A DNA stretch of 54,971 nucleotides from an uncultured SAR116 cluster alpha proteobacterium (GCA_902523435.1 CABYZM010000005.1:1-54971); one strand, 5' to 3'. Positions 26,851 to 35,855 are shown, counted from the stretch's first letter. Numbers and translations: made by a program. The notes: generated by a model not told the origin, from the letters alone.

Positions 26851-27675
26851 ATGTGGACGTTGTCTGGAATATCAATCGCTGTGCACGATCTAGAACTTTC
26901 AGAGTATTTCTATGGAAAGCTTTTGGGACTTGGAACGCCAAAAGAAAGAAATAATACAAATTGCATATTTGCATCATCTCATTCAGTTCTTCGCCTAAGT
27001 AAGCCTTCAAATAAACTTATCAAAAACGCAAACTCTGTTTTTAAATCAGCTCTAAATAGTTACGTTATGTTGGAAATTTCCAACCTCGAAGAAGCACAAG
27101 CCTTACTTGAAAATAATAGGGCAAACTTTCAAAAGGTATCTGGCTCCAGGGGTAAAGCAGATAGCTTGTGCATATCTCTGCCCTGCCAAAATATTTTGAT
27201 GGTTTACGCGTCAATTAGTCAGGTTTTTGAAGAAGATTTTGAGCGGGTAACTTTTGAAAATTGGAAGCTACATCATGTCAATCTACAAGCGGCTGATGTT
27301 AGGAAGTCTGTTAAGTTTATTGTTACAAATCTCGGGTTGAAGGAAGGCAGTTGGAGAGCGCCAGATGGAAAAGGTGATTTCAGCATAGATCCGAAGGATT
27401 TGTCAGTGTTTTCACTTGGTGCCTTTAATGGTGGTTTACACATCATAAAGCCTGATCCTGGCTTTGCTTTGCGCAATAATTTTGCTCATAATCCATCTAT
27501 CGGCGGACATCCGGCAATAGTGGTTAAAGATATTCAAGAGGTGAAAAATCGATTAGAAGCAGAAAATTTTCTAATTACGGACGCGGGCACATATGCAATG
27601 GTTGATATGCATCAAATCTATTGTCTTGATCCAAGTGGAAATGTAATTGAGGTCAACCAATACAAACCGGGCTGA
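26851..27675 (+). CDS. two-domain VOC-family protein (glyoxalase/extradiol dioxygenase fold)
   Basis: A 274-residue protein with two vicinal-oxygen-chelate modules. Module one starts 'GISIAVHDLELSEYFYGKLL' and module two 'HHVNLQAADVRKSVKFIVTN'. 'IYCLDPSGNVIEVNQY' ends the second module with a metal-ligand-type Glu. Whether it is a lyase, isomerase or dioxygenase cannot be told; the His/His/Glu set is only clear in module two. It follows the OYE gene closely and likely acts on a related intermediate. I use the ATG at 26851. Confidence 0.75.
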   Translation: MWTLSGISIAVHDLELSEYFYGKLLGLGTPKERNNTNCIFASSHSVLRLSKPSNKLIKNANSVFKSALNSYVMLEISNLEEAQALLENNRANFQKVSGSRGKADSLCISLPCQNILMVYASISQVFEEDFERVTFENWKLHHVNLQAADVRKSVKFIVTNLGLKEGSWRAPDGKGDFSIDPKDLSVFSLGAFNGGLHIIKPDPGFALRNNFAHNPSIGGHPAIVVKDIQEVKNRLEAENFLITDAGTYAMVDMHQIYCLDPSGNVIEVNQYKPG

Positions 27676-27715
27676 TTTTCTTGCAAAGCCTTTGATTAAA
27701 CTTCAATTTTGTTGA

Positions 27716-27785
27716 TGGAGTGGGGGCTATAGTTGGACGGTCTGCGGCTAGCAGACCGCGGTCTTATGAAGGGTTGGTATCAATA
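27716..27785 (+). repeat. separator repeat copy D with perfect hairpin
   Basis: GGAGTGGGGGCTATAGTTG leads into GGTCTGC (27739-27745), loop GGCTA and GCAGACC (27751-27757), then a degenerate TTGGTA (27774-27779). The 7-bp stem is perfect although flanking bases differ from other copies. It precedes the CoA ligase-thiolase-hydratase module by about 150 nt. The rest of the 255-nt gap has no recognisable feature. Confidence 0.6.
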
Positions 27786-27930
27786 ATCAAGAGCGCCGTT
27801 ATTTCTATTCAAGACGCAAACTCGGCTAATAAGTTGGCATCATGAAATCACTTTTTGCATATCTGCATCGTTGCAGAAGAGTTTCCTTTGATGGTAATTT
27901 AAGTGGATAAGAACAGCCACAATTAGCGTC

Positions 27931-29427
27931 ATGAATTTATCTCTCGGATTAAAAACTATAGCTAAGCGCTTTCCCGGCTGCCCTGCTGTAGAGTGGGAAG
28001 GCGGCACATTAACTTACTCTGAATTTGAATGCCAAGTTTCTGAGCTAGCTTATTCGCTTCAGCACTATCATGGGCTTCGAAAAGGAGCAAAAATTGCTAT
28101 GGCGATGGAAAATTGTGCTGAATTTTTAGTGATACTTTTCGCTATTTGGCGCGCTGACATGACTGCTATCCCTTTAAATTCAAAATTGCATCCAAAAGAG
28201 TTCTTATGGGTCTTTAAAAATTCAAGTGTAGACTTGGTTTTTGCAACAAAAAATATAGCGGAAAAGATAGTTTTTGATGGACCAATAATAAGCGTGGGGA
28301 GCAAAGATTATAAAAAACATTTCACTGGCGAATGTCTCTCTTCTGTGGACGTGAATGGTTTAACTCCTGCTTGGATTTTTTATACTTCTGGAACAACAGG
28401 AAACCCAAAGGGCGCAATTTTATCTCATCAAAACCTATTGTGTATGAGTTATGCATACTTTGCTGATGTTGGAGACATCACAGAACATGATACTCGCCTG
28501 CATTGCGCTCCAATGTCCCATGGGTCCGGTTTGTATGCTCTCCCATTTATACTAAAGGGCGCAAATAACATCGTATCACCAAACGGATTTGATCCTGATT
28601 ATATTTTTCATATTTTATCAAAAAGAGAGAATATCTCCTTTTTTTCCGCCCCCACAATGATTAAGCTTCTTTTAGAATCTGACAATTTAGGTGGAGACAT
28701 CTCAGGCTTGAAAACCATTTGCTATGGAGGTGGACCGATGTATCTATCTGATATCAAAGAAGCCATTCAGGTTTTTGGACAGAGTCTCTATCAGTTATAC
28801 GGGCAAGGCGAAACCCCTATGACAATAAGCAATTTAACTAAAAAAATGCACCATTCCTCTTATGGCATGGATCATGACTATATACTCTCATCAGTTGGTG
28901 TTGCTCGCACTGGAGTAGAAATTTCCATAGTTTCTCAAGATGATGAAGAAGTACCCACTGATAGTATTGGCGAAATCATTACAAGATCACCGTGCGTTAT
29001 GTCAGGATATTTGAATAATGAATGGGCCACAAAAAACACGTTGAAAAATGGATGGTTATATACTGGTGACATGGGTTCCATCGATAAGTATGGGATTCTA
29101 ACTCTAAAAGACCGTTCAAAAGACCTGATAATATCAGGAGGCATGAATATTTATCCGCGGGAAATAGAGGACCTTCTTATAAAGTTTCCAACAGTTAGGG
29201 AAATCGCTGTAGTTGGGTTTGAGAATGAAAAGTGGGGAGAAGATGTTGTTGCTTTTGTAGTTGGCACTGCAGTTAAAGAAGAACTAGATAGTTATTGTTT
29301 GGAAAATTTAGCGCGCTTCAAAAGACCCAAAAAATATGTGTTTTTGGAATCATTACCGAAAAACAATTACGGAAAGATACTCAAAAAAACGTTACGTGAT
29401 CAACTTTCAAAAGGAGAGTTTTTTTGA
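27931..29427 (+). CDS. AMP-forming acyl-CoA ligase (FadD-like)
   Basis: A 498-residue ANL-superfamily enzyme with all core motifs: 'IFYTSGTTGNPKGAILSHQN' (P-loop), 'QLYGQGETPMT', 'WLYTGDMGSIDKYGILTLKD', 'RSKDLIISGGMNIYPREIED' and the C-terminal catalytic Lys in 'NNYGKILKKTLRDQL'. It activates a fatty or other carboxylic acid as acyl-AMP and then acyl-CoA. The next gene's TTG start overlaps its stop codon, so it is co-translated with the thiolase. It is first gene of a three-gene beta-oxidation-like module. Confidence 0.92.
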   Translation: MNLSLGLKTIAKRFPGCPAVEWEGGTLTYSEFECQVSELAYSLQHYHGLRKGAKIAMAMENCAEFLVILFAIWRADMTAIPLNSKLHPKEFLWVFKNSSVDLVFATKNIAEKIVFDGPIISVGSKDYKKHFTGECLSSVDVNGLTPAWIFYTSGTTGNPKGAILSHQNLLCMSYAYFADVGDITEHDTRLHCAPMSHGSGLYALPFILKGANNIVSPNGFDPDYIFHILSKRENISFFSAPTMIKLLLESDNLGGDISGLKTICYGGGPMYLSDIKEAIQVFGQSLYQLYGQGETPMTISNLTKKMHHSSYGMDHDYILSSVGVARTGVEISIVSQDDEEVPTDSIGEIITRSPCVMSGYLNNEWATKNTLKNGWLYTGDMGSIDKYGILTLKDRSKDLIISGGMNIYPREIEDLLIKFPTVREIAVVGFENEKWGEDVVAFVVGTAVKEELDSYCLENLARFKRPKKYVFLESLPKNNYGKILKKTLRDQLSKGEFF

Positions 29428-30584
29428 AAAACCTGTCTGTAGTTGGCATAGGGTCAACTGTTTTTGGCCAACATAAGTGCACTTCCATAACCGGATTAGC
29501 CAAAAAAGCGGCTAGTGACGCAATCCTTGATGCTGGCATTGATAAGGGAAAAATAGGGGCTTTGTACGTTGGAAACTTTGTCTCTGGGCCTCTCAATGGC
29601 CAGGAGGTTTTGGGTGGTATTTTAACGAACGCCCTGGGGTTGGGAGCAATACCTGCAACTAAAGTTGAGGGAGCTTGCGCCTCAGGAGGAATAGCATTTC
29701 GACATGCATGTCTTTCAGTAGCCGCAGGTTTAACTGACTACGCCATAGCTATTGGTGTTGAGAAAATGACACATCGGAATACGAACGTGGTGACTGAGGC
29801 ACTAAATTCTGCTTTGGATAGAGATATAGATGGAGAAGCCGGACACACTTTTCCCGGCCTGTATGGCTTAGCTTGGCGGCTACATGCAAAACATTACGGA
29901 ACCAGCAGAGCACAGGTTTCTGCGGTCGTTAGAAAAAACAAAAGGGCTGGATTAAAAAACCCATTAGCTCAAATGGGAAAATTGTTATCAGAAGATGATA
30001 TCATGAATTCAAGAGTAATTTCAGATCCATTGAGGCTTTATGATTGTTGTCCGGTCACCGACGGCGCCTCGGCTGTTATTGTTACCACTGCAGAGAACGC
30101 TAAATATGCAAAAACACCTATCTCAGTTCTTTCAACAGTTCAAACTTCAGGAAATCCCCATGTGCCCAAAAGTGAGGGGCCAATGTCCTTTCAGGCAACT
30201 CAAGTAGCCTGCAATGAAGCCATTCAAATAGCGGGAATAACAAGACATGATGTTTCTCTCATAGAGTTGCACGACTGTTTTTCTATAGCAGAGATAATTG
30301 ACCTGGAGGATCTAGGGTTTATCAATTCAGGCCATGCAGCATCTTGGGCAGAAGAGGGTCGTACTGACATCAATGGTGATTTGCCAACTAACCCATCTGG
30401 GGGACTGATCAGTAAAGGTCACCCTGTTGGAGCAACCGGAGTCGGGCAAATCTTTGAGCTTTGCAAACAATTGCGTGGAACGCATCCAAATCAAGTGCGT
30501 GGTGCTAAGATAGGTTTGGCGCATAATTTGGGTGGTTGCGGGGTAACTTGTTCCGTAAGCATCCTTGCTAACCCAAATGCCTAA
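29424..30584 (+). CDS. thiolase-family protein (SCP-x/acetyl-CoA acyltransferase type)
   Basis: A 386-residue thiolase. The nucleophile is Cys85 in 'VEGACASGGIAFRHA'; 'GGLISKGHPVGATGVGQ' supplies the catalytic His and 'HNLGGCGVTCSVS' the second Cys. 'VTDGASAVIVTT' and 'SLIELHDCFSIAEI' place it in the SCP-x-like branch. It cleaves a 3-oxoacyl-CoA. It starts at TTG 29424 behind a strong AAAGGAGAG and overlaps the ligase stop by 4 nt. Members of this branch often act on branched or ring-derived substrates, but that is not proven here. Confidence 0.9.
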   Translation: MKNLSVVGIGSTVFGQHKCTSITGLAKKAASDAILDAGIDKGKIGALYVGNFVSGPLNGQEVLGGILTNALGLGAIPATKVEGACASGGIAFRHACLSVAAGLTDYAIAIGVEKMTHRNTNVVTEALNSALDRDIDGEAGHTFPGLYGLAWRLHAKHYGTSRAQVSAVVRKNKRAGLKNPLAQMGKLLSEDDIMNSRVISDPLRLYDCCPVTDGASAVIVTTAENAKYAKTPISVLSTVQTSGNPHVPKSEGPMSFQATQVACNEAIQIAGITRHDVSLIELHDCFSIAEIIDLEDLGFINSGHAASWAEEGRTDINGDLPTNPSGGLISKGHPVGATGVGQIFELCKQLRGTHPNQVRGAKIGLAHNLGGCGVTCSVSILANPNA

Positions 30585-30730
30585 AACATGAGAGTTGAAA
30601 CTCCTTAACTTGAGTAAACTGAGATTTAACAAACTAAAGGGCATGAACTTCCTGCAATTGACAAATGTTTTTGGAGATTCAAATTTTTCAGGCTTGCACG
30701 AAACGCGCCTCTGAAAATATGGAGATTTAA

Positions 30731-31525
30731 GTGTCTAGTATTATTTTAGAAAAAAAAGATGGGGTTTGGTTGTTGACTATAAATCGGGAGGATAAAATGA
30801 ATTCTCTGGATTTTGACTCACATTTTGAGTTGGTTGAGATATGGAAAGATTTTAATCAAGACCCCACTGCAAAAGTAGGCGTCATAACTGGTGCCGGAGA
30901 AAAGGCATTTTGTGCTGGGGCTGATTTAAAAACCTACACTATGGATTTTGCCACCAGGAAGCCGAATGAATTTAGAGAAAAATTTGTAGATGGATATGGA
31001 TTGGGTGGAATCACCCGAGGTCTTGATATTGATAAGCCATTGATTGCAGCAATAAATGGATATGCCGTATCAGGGGGATTGGAAATCGCATTAGCATGTG
31101 ATCTTCGCTTTTGTTCAGAAAATGCAAAGTTCGGCCTTCAAGACGTTAAATGGGGTTTTCATGCATGTGATGGAGCTTTAGTTCGACTTCCACATATAGT
31201 TGGAATGGGGGCTACCATGGAACTAGTTTTGAGTGGAGAGTTAATAAATGCTGAACATGCTCACAAAATTAATTTGGTCAATAAAATATATCCAAATAAC
31301 AGCCTATTAGAAAAGACACTTGAGTATGCACATTTGCTAAGTAAAAGAGCACCATTGGCAATAAAATTTGCAAAACAGACGCTTCGTAACACCATCTCAA
31401 TGCCGTTAGCGGATGCGTTGAGGCATGAAGTTCGTTCTTTTTATGACCTAGGGCAGAGCGAAGATTTAGCTGAAGGAACGTTAGCCTTTAGAGAGCGAAG
31501 AGATGCTGAGTTTAAAGGCAGGTAG
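30731..31525 (+). CDS. enoyl-CoA hydratase/isomerase (crotonase) family protein
   Basis: A 264-residue crotonase. 'KAFCAGADLKTYTMD' and 'AAINGYAVSGGLEIALACDL' form the oxyanion hole. The usual catalytic Glu block reads 'FGLQDVKWGFHACDGALVRL', in which the first Glu is replaced by Asp and the second region by ACDG, so hydratase chemistry may be altered. It starts at GTG 30731 with GGAG upstream and lies 146 nt after the thiolase, possibly in the same transcript. Confidence 0.9.
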   Translation: MSSIILEKKDGVWLLTINREDKMNSLDFDSHFELVEIWKDFNQDPTAKVGVITGAGEKAFCAGADLKTYTMDFATRKPNEFREKFVDGYGLGGITRGLDIDKPLIAAINGYAVSGGLEIALACDLRFCSENAKFGLQDVKWGFHACDGALVRLPHIVGMGATMELVLSGELINAEHAHKINLVNKIYPNNSLLEKTLEYAHLLSKRAPLAIKFAKQTLRNTISMPLADALRHEVRSFYDLGQSEDLAEGTLAFRERRDAEFKGR

Positions 31526-31616
31526 GAGAATATTATAAAAAGGCCGTCTTTAGATTTTTCACAAAGGTTTGCTGGTCCGCACCTCCTAATCTATGCGTGT
31601 TTTTTCGCGGCCAATT

Positions 31617-31787
31617 TTAAGCAGTAAGGTCTTCACTATGTGAGGATGTTGGCTGGATAGACTTGCATTTTTTCTCACAGCGCCGACACGCACATTTCAT
31701 TTGCCTTGTTGCTGCGACAAGTAATGCGCCAACAACCAGACCAGAGAAAAGGTGCACTTTCGCATTTATCACACTTGCTATGAACAT
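31617..31787 (-). CDS. small cysteine-rich single-span membrane protein (hypothetical)
   Basis: A 56-codon reading frame that standard length cutoffs miss. Residues 12-27 ('HLFSGLVVGALLVAAT') form one likely membrane segment. It is followed by a cytoplasmic-looking 'KCACRRCEKKC' with four cysteines and many basic residues, then a polar tail. AGGGGA lies about 10 nt before the ATG. I know of no family. It occupies part of the 633-nt gap between the hydratase and the DMT transporter. The Cys pattern could bind a metal or cluster. Moderate confidence that it is coding. Confidence 0.45.
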   Translation of the reverse strand: MFIASVINAKVHLFSGLVVGALLVAATRQMKCACRRCEKKCKSIQPTSSHSEDLTA

Positions 31788-32036
31788 TATTCAAAATCCC
31801 CTTTATGCTGTGCTCATTGTGGTTTACAGAATTTTCGCATGAGTATAAGCACCAACAAGAACGCTGTGGTTGTCAACAATCTATCAAGCTTTTTAAATAA
31901 ACGACCCATACATATAGATACGTGTTAAAAGGTTTTTGGATTAACATAATGCAGAATGTCTTCCATAAAGTGGACGCTGGCATCGGTCACGTTTTGCGTG
32001 AGCATTCCTAAACACAGTTTCTTGTTAGAAGTAGTG

Positions 32037-32100
32037 ATTATCGCTCTCCTCCAACCTCAGAACGGGGTTACTGATTGTTTTTGGCGATTAGATTTGGCCT
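32037..32100 (+). repeat. separator repeat copy J, partial
   Basis: ATCGCTCTCCTCCAACCTCAG and ACGGGGTTACTGATTG, then TTTTTGGCGATTAG, match the middle of the separator family (compare 39210-39240 and 46177-46240). The promoter-like and hairpin ends are absent. It sits close to the end of the DMT transporter gene. Confidence 0.5.
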
Positions 32101-32158
32101 TCCAAAAGAGCCAAGGCAGCCTGATATGTAAGCTCACCCCTGATACTAGCATCTTGGC

Positions 32159-33067
32159 TTATGCGCTCTTTCGAGGAGTCACAAGTGCGAGCCCAATAAT
32201 AATTGCACAGAGAGAAAGCCAGACCCAAACAGACGGCTTCTCGCCAAAAATCAACATTCCCCAAAATACGCCGGTTAAGGTTACAACATATCCAACCTGA
32301 CTGGAAAAGACAGACCCAAAAAGCGCAACAGACAAAACAAACATGGTATAGGCCACCACAGTGATTAGGCCCAATCCAATTACTGCATAATCAACGTTTT
32401 GTAGCGGGAAGCTTGGGCTGAAAAAGCTGTCTGTGAGAATTGTGATCGGCAGCAATGCTACCGCTGCCATCAAATTCATACCCATTGCCAGCCTCATTGG
32501 TCCAACAATGAGTGCCGATTTGAACCCAAGAATTATATTCTCAACAGCATAACAAAGTGCGCTGATGCATGCTATTAATATCCAAGGTAGCGCAGCCGGA
32601 TCAGGCAAGCTTTTCTCCGGCAGGGCAATCAAGCAAATCGCAATGACACCAAACACCAGACCTGCAACGCGCACAACAGAAAATGTCTCTAGTTTGAGCG
32701 GGATAGAAAATCCGTACGTCATCAAAGGGATCAGCGCGACTGTGATCGACAATACCCCCGCAGGAACATGCGGCGCTGAATAATAAAACAAAACAGCAGG
32801 GATAGCGGCTCCCAGCATAGCGACACAAAAGATAAAGCCTAGCTTATCTTTCATGTGTTGAATTGATTTTCTACGAATGACGGTCGTAAAAAGGAGAACA
32901 ATGCCAGCAAACATCACCTGAAACTGAGCCACACCAAAGGGCTTTGCGCCATTTTCAACTGCAATCTTGCCAAGAGAAAAAGATAGTCCCCAAGCTGTCC
33001 CCATAACAAGAAGAAAAGCCCATGGGAGAGCTTTTTGAAGTGCTACTCTGATATACTTATCCGTCAT
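32159..33067 (-). CDS. DMT-superfamily (EamA) inner-membrane transporter
   Basis: A 302-residue protein with about ten hydrophobic helices in two EamA halves. The start of half one is 'WAFLLVMGTAWGLSFSLGKI' and half two begins near 'LPWILIACISALCYAVENII'. The C-terminal 'FSSQVGYVVTLTGVFWGMLI' and 'FGEKPSVWVW' then 'IIIGLALVTP' are family features. It exports or imports small metabolites; the substrate is unknown. The ATG at 33067 is used; an in-frame TTG at 33103 is possible. A broken relative of its last ~55 codons lies at 40348-40507. Confidence 0.88.
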   Translation of the reverse strand: MTDKYIRVALQKALPWAFLLVMGTAWGLSFSLGKIAVENGAKPFGVAQFQVMFAGIVLLFTTVIRRKSIQHMKDKLGFIFCVAMLGAAIPAVLFYYSAPHVPAGVLSITVALIPLMTYGFSIPLKLETFSVVRVAGLVFGVIAICLIALPEKSLPDPAALPWILIACISALCYAVENIILGFKSALIVGPMRLAMGMNLMAAVALLPITILTDSFFSPSFPLQNVDYAVIGLGLITVVAYTMFVLSVALFGSVFSSQVGYVVTLTGVFWGMLIFGEKPSVWVWLSLCAIIIGLALVTPRKSA

Positions 33068-33167
33068 AATTGACACAATTAAGCAAGCTGAAAATTGTGT
33101 CAAAGCTTATCTGTTAGCGTAGCAAACATTTTTGTCAGTCTAGGTATATTCTGTGAAATGTGGCATA

Positions 33168-33325
33168 TCATATATTGTCCTCCACTCTATCCAAAAGCGT
33201 TTGCGCCGAACGCAATGCTTTGTCTTGCGACCTCCTTCGTAGGGATATAATTGCCCTATCCCCATTAAAAGGTTTATCAAGGTCTGCTGGGACCCACGAG
33301 AGTAGTAATAGATGCCATTACGGGT
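33168..33325 (-). pseudogene. tyrosine integrase N-terminal remnant, frameshifted
   Basis: On the minus strand the reading 'TRNGIYYYSR' breaks and continues in another frame as 'VPADLDKPFNGDRAIISLRR' and 'RSQDKALRSAQTLLDRVED', ending at TGA 33168-33170. Restoring one base after the SR codon recreates the IYYYxRRVP start typical of alphaproteobacterial tyrosine site-specific integrases. Everything after about 55 codons, including the catalytic domain, is missing. It directly adjoins separator copy A, which would be its upstream region. The rest of this 475-nt gap toward the DMT gene shows nothing recognisable. Confidence 0.7.
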
Positions 33326-33340
33326 AGTTGAATATGAGTT

Positions 33341-33513
33341 ATTCTGGATCACAGTTTGGCTAACAGCCCAGTCCCAAGGACCACGTACTGGGGTTGCTGA
33401 TTGGCTTTGAAAATCAAATTTGGGTTTTGTTCTAGGGGCGGGGGCAGTGGATAAGCGGTCTGCGAACCGCAGACCTTTGATGGGTTGGCAGAGACGTCGG
33501 ACCATGGTTTGAT
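33341..33513 (+). repeat. separator repeat copy A with hairpin and promoter-like end
   Basis: Starts ATTCTGGATCACAG, then CCACGTACTGGGGTTGCTG. The hairpin is GGTCTGCG (33457-33464), loop AAC, CGCAGACC (33468-33475), perfect over 8 bp. TTGGCA (33485-33490), 17 nt, TTTGAT (33508-33513) follows, pointing to the enoyl-CoA hydratase gene that begins 30 nt later. On the other strand it leads straight into the integrase remnant. Confidence 0.7.
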
Positions 33514-33542
33514 TAAGCTTTGATGCTTAGGGACCCAGCTTA

Positions 33543-34319
33543 ATGGAACATCTAGTAATAAGGTCAAGTCAGAATGTACGTACTATAAAATTAAACCGCC
33601 CAGAACGATTAAACGCTTGGAATTCTCAAATGCGAGAAGATTTAATTATTAGTCTGGAAAAGGCAAATTTAGATCCTGATATTGACGCATTGATTATAAC
33701 TGGAGAAGGTGACCGGGCATTCTGTGCAGGCCAAGATCTGCACGAAAGTGCGAATTTCAGTCCTAGTGAAGCAGAAGATTGGATTGATGGTTTTAGCAGA
33801 TTGTATAGGTGCGTAAGCAGTTTAAAGATTCCAATTGTTGCAGCTGTAAACGGCGTCGCTGCTGGCTCTGCATTTCAATTTTTGTTACTCACAGATGTTA
33901 GGGTAGGCCATAGTGAAGTTAAAATAGGTCAGCCAGAAATAAATTCTGGAATTGCCAGTGTTACAGGTCCTTGGATTATGCGAGAGGTGCTGGGTCTTTC
34001 TCGAACAGTAGAGTTGACTTTAACAGGTCGTTTCATGGATTCTGAAGAGGCTTTGAGGCTAGGAGTTTTGCACCATGTCGTGGCTCGTGAGGAAGTTTTA
34101 CCTTTTGCTGAGAAGGTTGCGTTAGATTTAGCCTCTAAACCAAAAGTAGCTATGCAAATAGTCAAACATCGTTTTTTTGAAATTTTGAAGCCTGGCCTTG
34201 AGGATGCAATAAAAGCTGCAAAAAGGTTGCATAGAGAATCTTTCGAAACTGGGGAACCCCAAAGAGAGACGAATAAATTTTTTGAAAAACGAATGCAAAG
34301 CAAAGATGAAAAACATTGA
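33543..34319 (+). CDS. enoyl-CoA hydratase/isomerase (crotonase) family protein, second copy
   Basis: A 258-residue crotonase. 'RAFCAGQDLHESANF' and 'AAVNGVAAGSAFQFLLLTDV' form the oxyanion hole; the Glu in 'KIGQPEINSGIASVTGPWIM' is at the catalytic position. It is clearly different from the crotonase at 30731. The next gene's ATG overlaps its end by 14 nt, so it is coupled to the AMP-dependent ligase. The two form a small CoA-ester module. Confidence 0.9.
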   Translation: MEHLVIRSSQNVRTIKLNRPERLNAWNSQMREDLIISLEKANLDPDIDALIITGEGDRAFCAGQDLHESANFSPSEAEDWIDGFSRLYRCVSSLKIPIVAAVNGVAAGSAFQFLLLTDVRVGHSEVKIGQPEINSGIASVTGPWIMREVLGLSRTVELTLTGRFMDSEEALRLGVLHHVVAREEVLPFAEKVALDLASKPKVAMQIVKHRFFEILKPGLEDAIKAAKRLHRESFETGEPQRETNKFFEKRMQSKDEKH

Positions 34320-35838
34320 ACTAGCTCTCAAGCCCCCTTTTGATACAAGTATAGCCGAGGTAATTTCAGAGTGCGCGTTGCAAACGCCAGATCGGGTTCT
34401 TTTTGATTTTGAAAACTTTTCATTTACTGTTGGGCAGGTTTTCAAAAAAGCTTCTAAAATTAGAGCAACGTTGTTTTCTGAGGGAATGAAGAGTGGACAA
34501 ACTATCGCTACTTGCATGGACACAAGCCCTGAATACATTAAATTGATTTTCGCATTATTTTTGTCAGGCTTTAAATGGGTGCCCATAGATCCTAGAAGTC
34601 GTGGACCATCTCTTGAACACACTATTAGAACATCCCAACCTGACTTAATCTTTGGTGACAAAAACTCATTGAAATATGCTAAAGAGCTTTGCTTTGACTG
34701 TAAAATCATTGAACTTGGAAGTTGGCAAACCGAAAGTAGTGATGTTCTAGATGATTTCAGTTACAAGAATAAATGTCCTGACAATCATTCACTTATTGTT
34801 TTTACCTCTGGGACATCTGGGCCACCAAAAGGCGTTATAGTTACTGATCGAATGATACTAGCCTCGGCGGCAGGCACCGCACTTGCCAGTGATTGTAATT
34901 GTGATGACAATTTTCTTTTGTGGGAGCCACTCTATCATATTGGTGGTGTGCAGGCATTGATAATGGCATTGGTATATGGGCCCAAACTCACCCTAGTGTC
35001 ACGCTTTAGTGCAAGTAACTTTTGGGAGATCGTCAGCTCTAAGTGTGTAACAAAGCTTCATTATTTGGGTGGCATTCTCGAAATTCTACTTTCAAAGCGG
35101 ATAAATAAAGAAGAAAAGAGGCATAGAATCAAGCTAGCTTTTGGAGGTGGTTGCAGACCTGAAATATGGAGAAAATTCACCAAACGTTTCAATATTCCTA
35201 TAAACGAAGTTTACGGAATGACTGAAGCATCGAGTTTTACGACAATAAATACTGCAGGCGATATTGGTTCATGTGGTTGGGCGGTTCCTTGGTTCAATGT
35301 GAAAATTCTAGACGATAGTGGCTCTTCCGTTCCTTTGGGAAAGGTAGGTGAAATATTTGTTGAGAGCAAATACCCAGCGTTGTTAACTCCAGGGTACCTG
35401 AATGCTGAAGAAGCTTCGTCAAAGCTTTATAAATTCAATATGCTATCAACAGGGGATATTGGGAGGTTTCTACCGAATGGTTCGCTGCAATTTTTAGGGC
35501 GAAATTCTGACTCTATTAGACACAAGGGGCAAAATATTTCTGCTTGGGAGGTGGAAAGTGGTTTGTCACTTTGCTCACTAGTTGTAGAGTGCGCTGTCGT
35601 AGGGGTGCAAGCAAAGATTGGAGAACAAGATATTTACTGTTTTGTTATACCAAATTTGAAAGAAAATTTTGAGTTGCACTCACTTGATAAGTGGGCAAAC
35701 CAAAATTTACCCCCTCATCATGTCCCAAAATACTGGCAATTGGTCGATAAATTTCCACGAACCCCTAGTCACCGAATTCGAAAAGACCTTTTAGATGTTT
35801 CTTTTGCGAAGGCAGAAACGTTTCACGTTCTTGAATAA
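34306..35838 (+). CDS. AMP-forming acyl-CoA ligase (CaiC/FadD-like), second copy
   Basis: A 510-residue ANL enzyme. 'LIVFTSGTSGPPKGVIVTDR', 'EVYGMTEASSF', 'LSTGDIGRFLPNGSLQFLGR', 'RHKGQNISAWEVESGLSLC' and the C-terminal 'FPRTPSHRIRKDLLD' with the catalytic Lys are all present. The SGTSGPPKG loop and HKGQNIS are closest to carnitine/crotonobetaine-CoA ligase-like proteins. The ATG at 34306 overlaps the hydratase end; a TTG at 34282 is possible. It probably activates the acid that the neighbouring hydratase later uses. Confidence 0.9.
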   Translation: MKNIELALKPPFDTSIAEVISECALQTPDRVLFDFENFSFTVGQVFKKASKIRATLFSEGMKSGQTIATCMDTSPEYIKLIFALFLSGFKWVPIDPRSRGPSLEHTIRTSQPDLIFGDKNSLKYAKELCFDCKIIELGSWQTESSDVLDDFSYKNKCPDNHSLIVFTSGTSGPPKGVIVTDRMILASAAGTALASDCNCDDNFLLWEPLYHIGGVQALIMALVYGPKLTLVSRFSASNFWEIVSSKCVTKLHYLGGILEILLSKRINKEEKRHRIKLAFGGGCRPEIWRKFTKRFNIPINEVYGMTEASSFTTINTAGDIGSCGWAVPWFNVKILDDSGSSVPLGKVGEIFVESKYPALLTPGYLNAEEASSKLYKFNMLSTGDIGRFLPNGSLQFLGRNSDSIRHKGQNISAWEVESGLSLCSLVVECAVVGVQAKIGEQDIYCFVIPNLKENFELHSLDKWANQNLPPHHVPKYWQLVDKFPRTPSHRIRKDLLDVSFAKAETFHVLE

Positions 35839-35855
35839 ATGATGAGTGAAATCTG

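Noticed and set aside
31949-32011. 20-codon ATG frame 'MQNVFHKVDAGIGHVLREHS'
   Set aside because: Too short, no ribosome site, overlaps the start of a separator-like region.
33349-33567. Minus-strand open frame through separator copy A
   Set aside because: It reads through the hairpin repeat; similar frames in copies B (39133-39351) and E share only repeat-derived residues and no ribosome sites.
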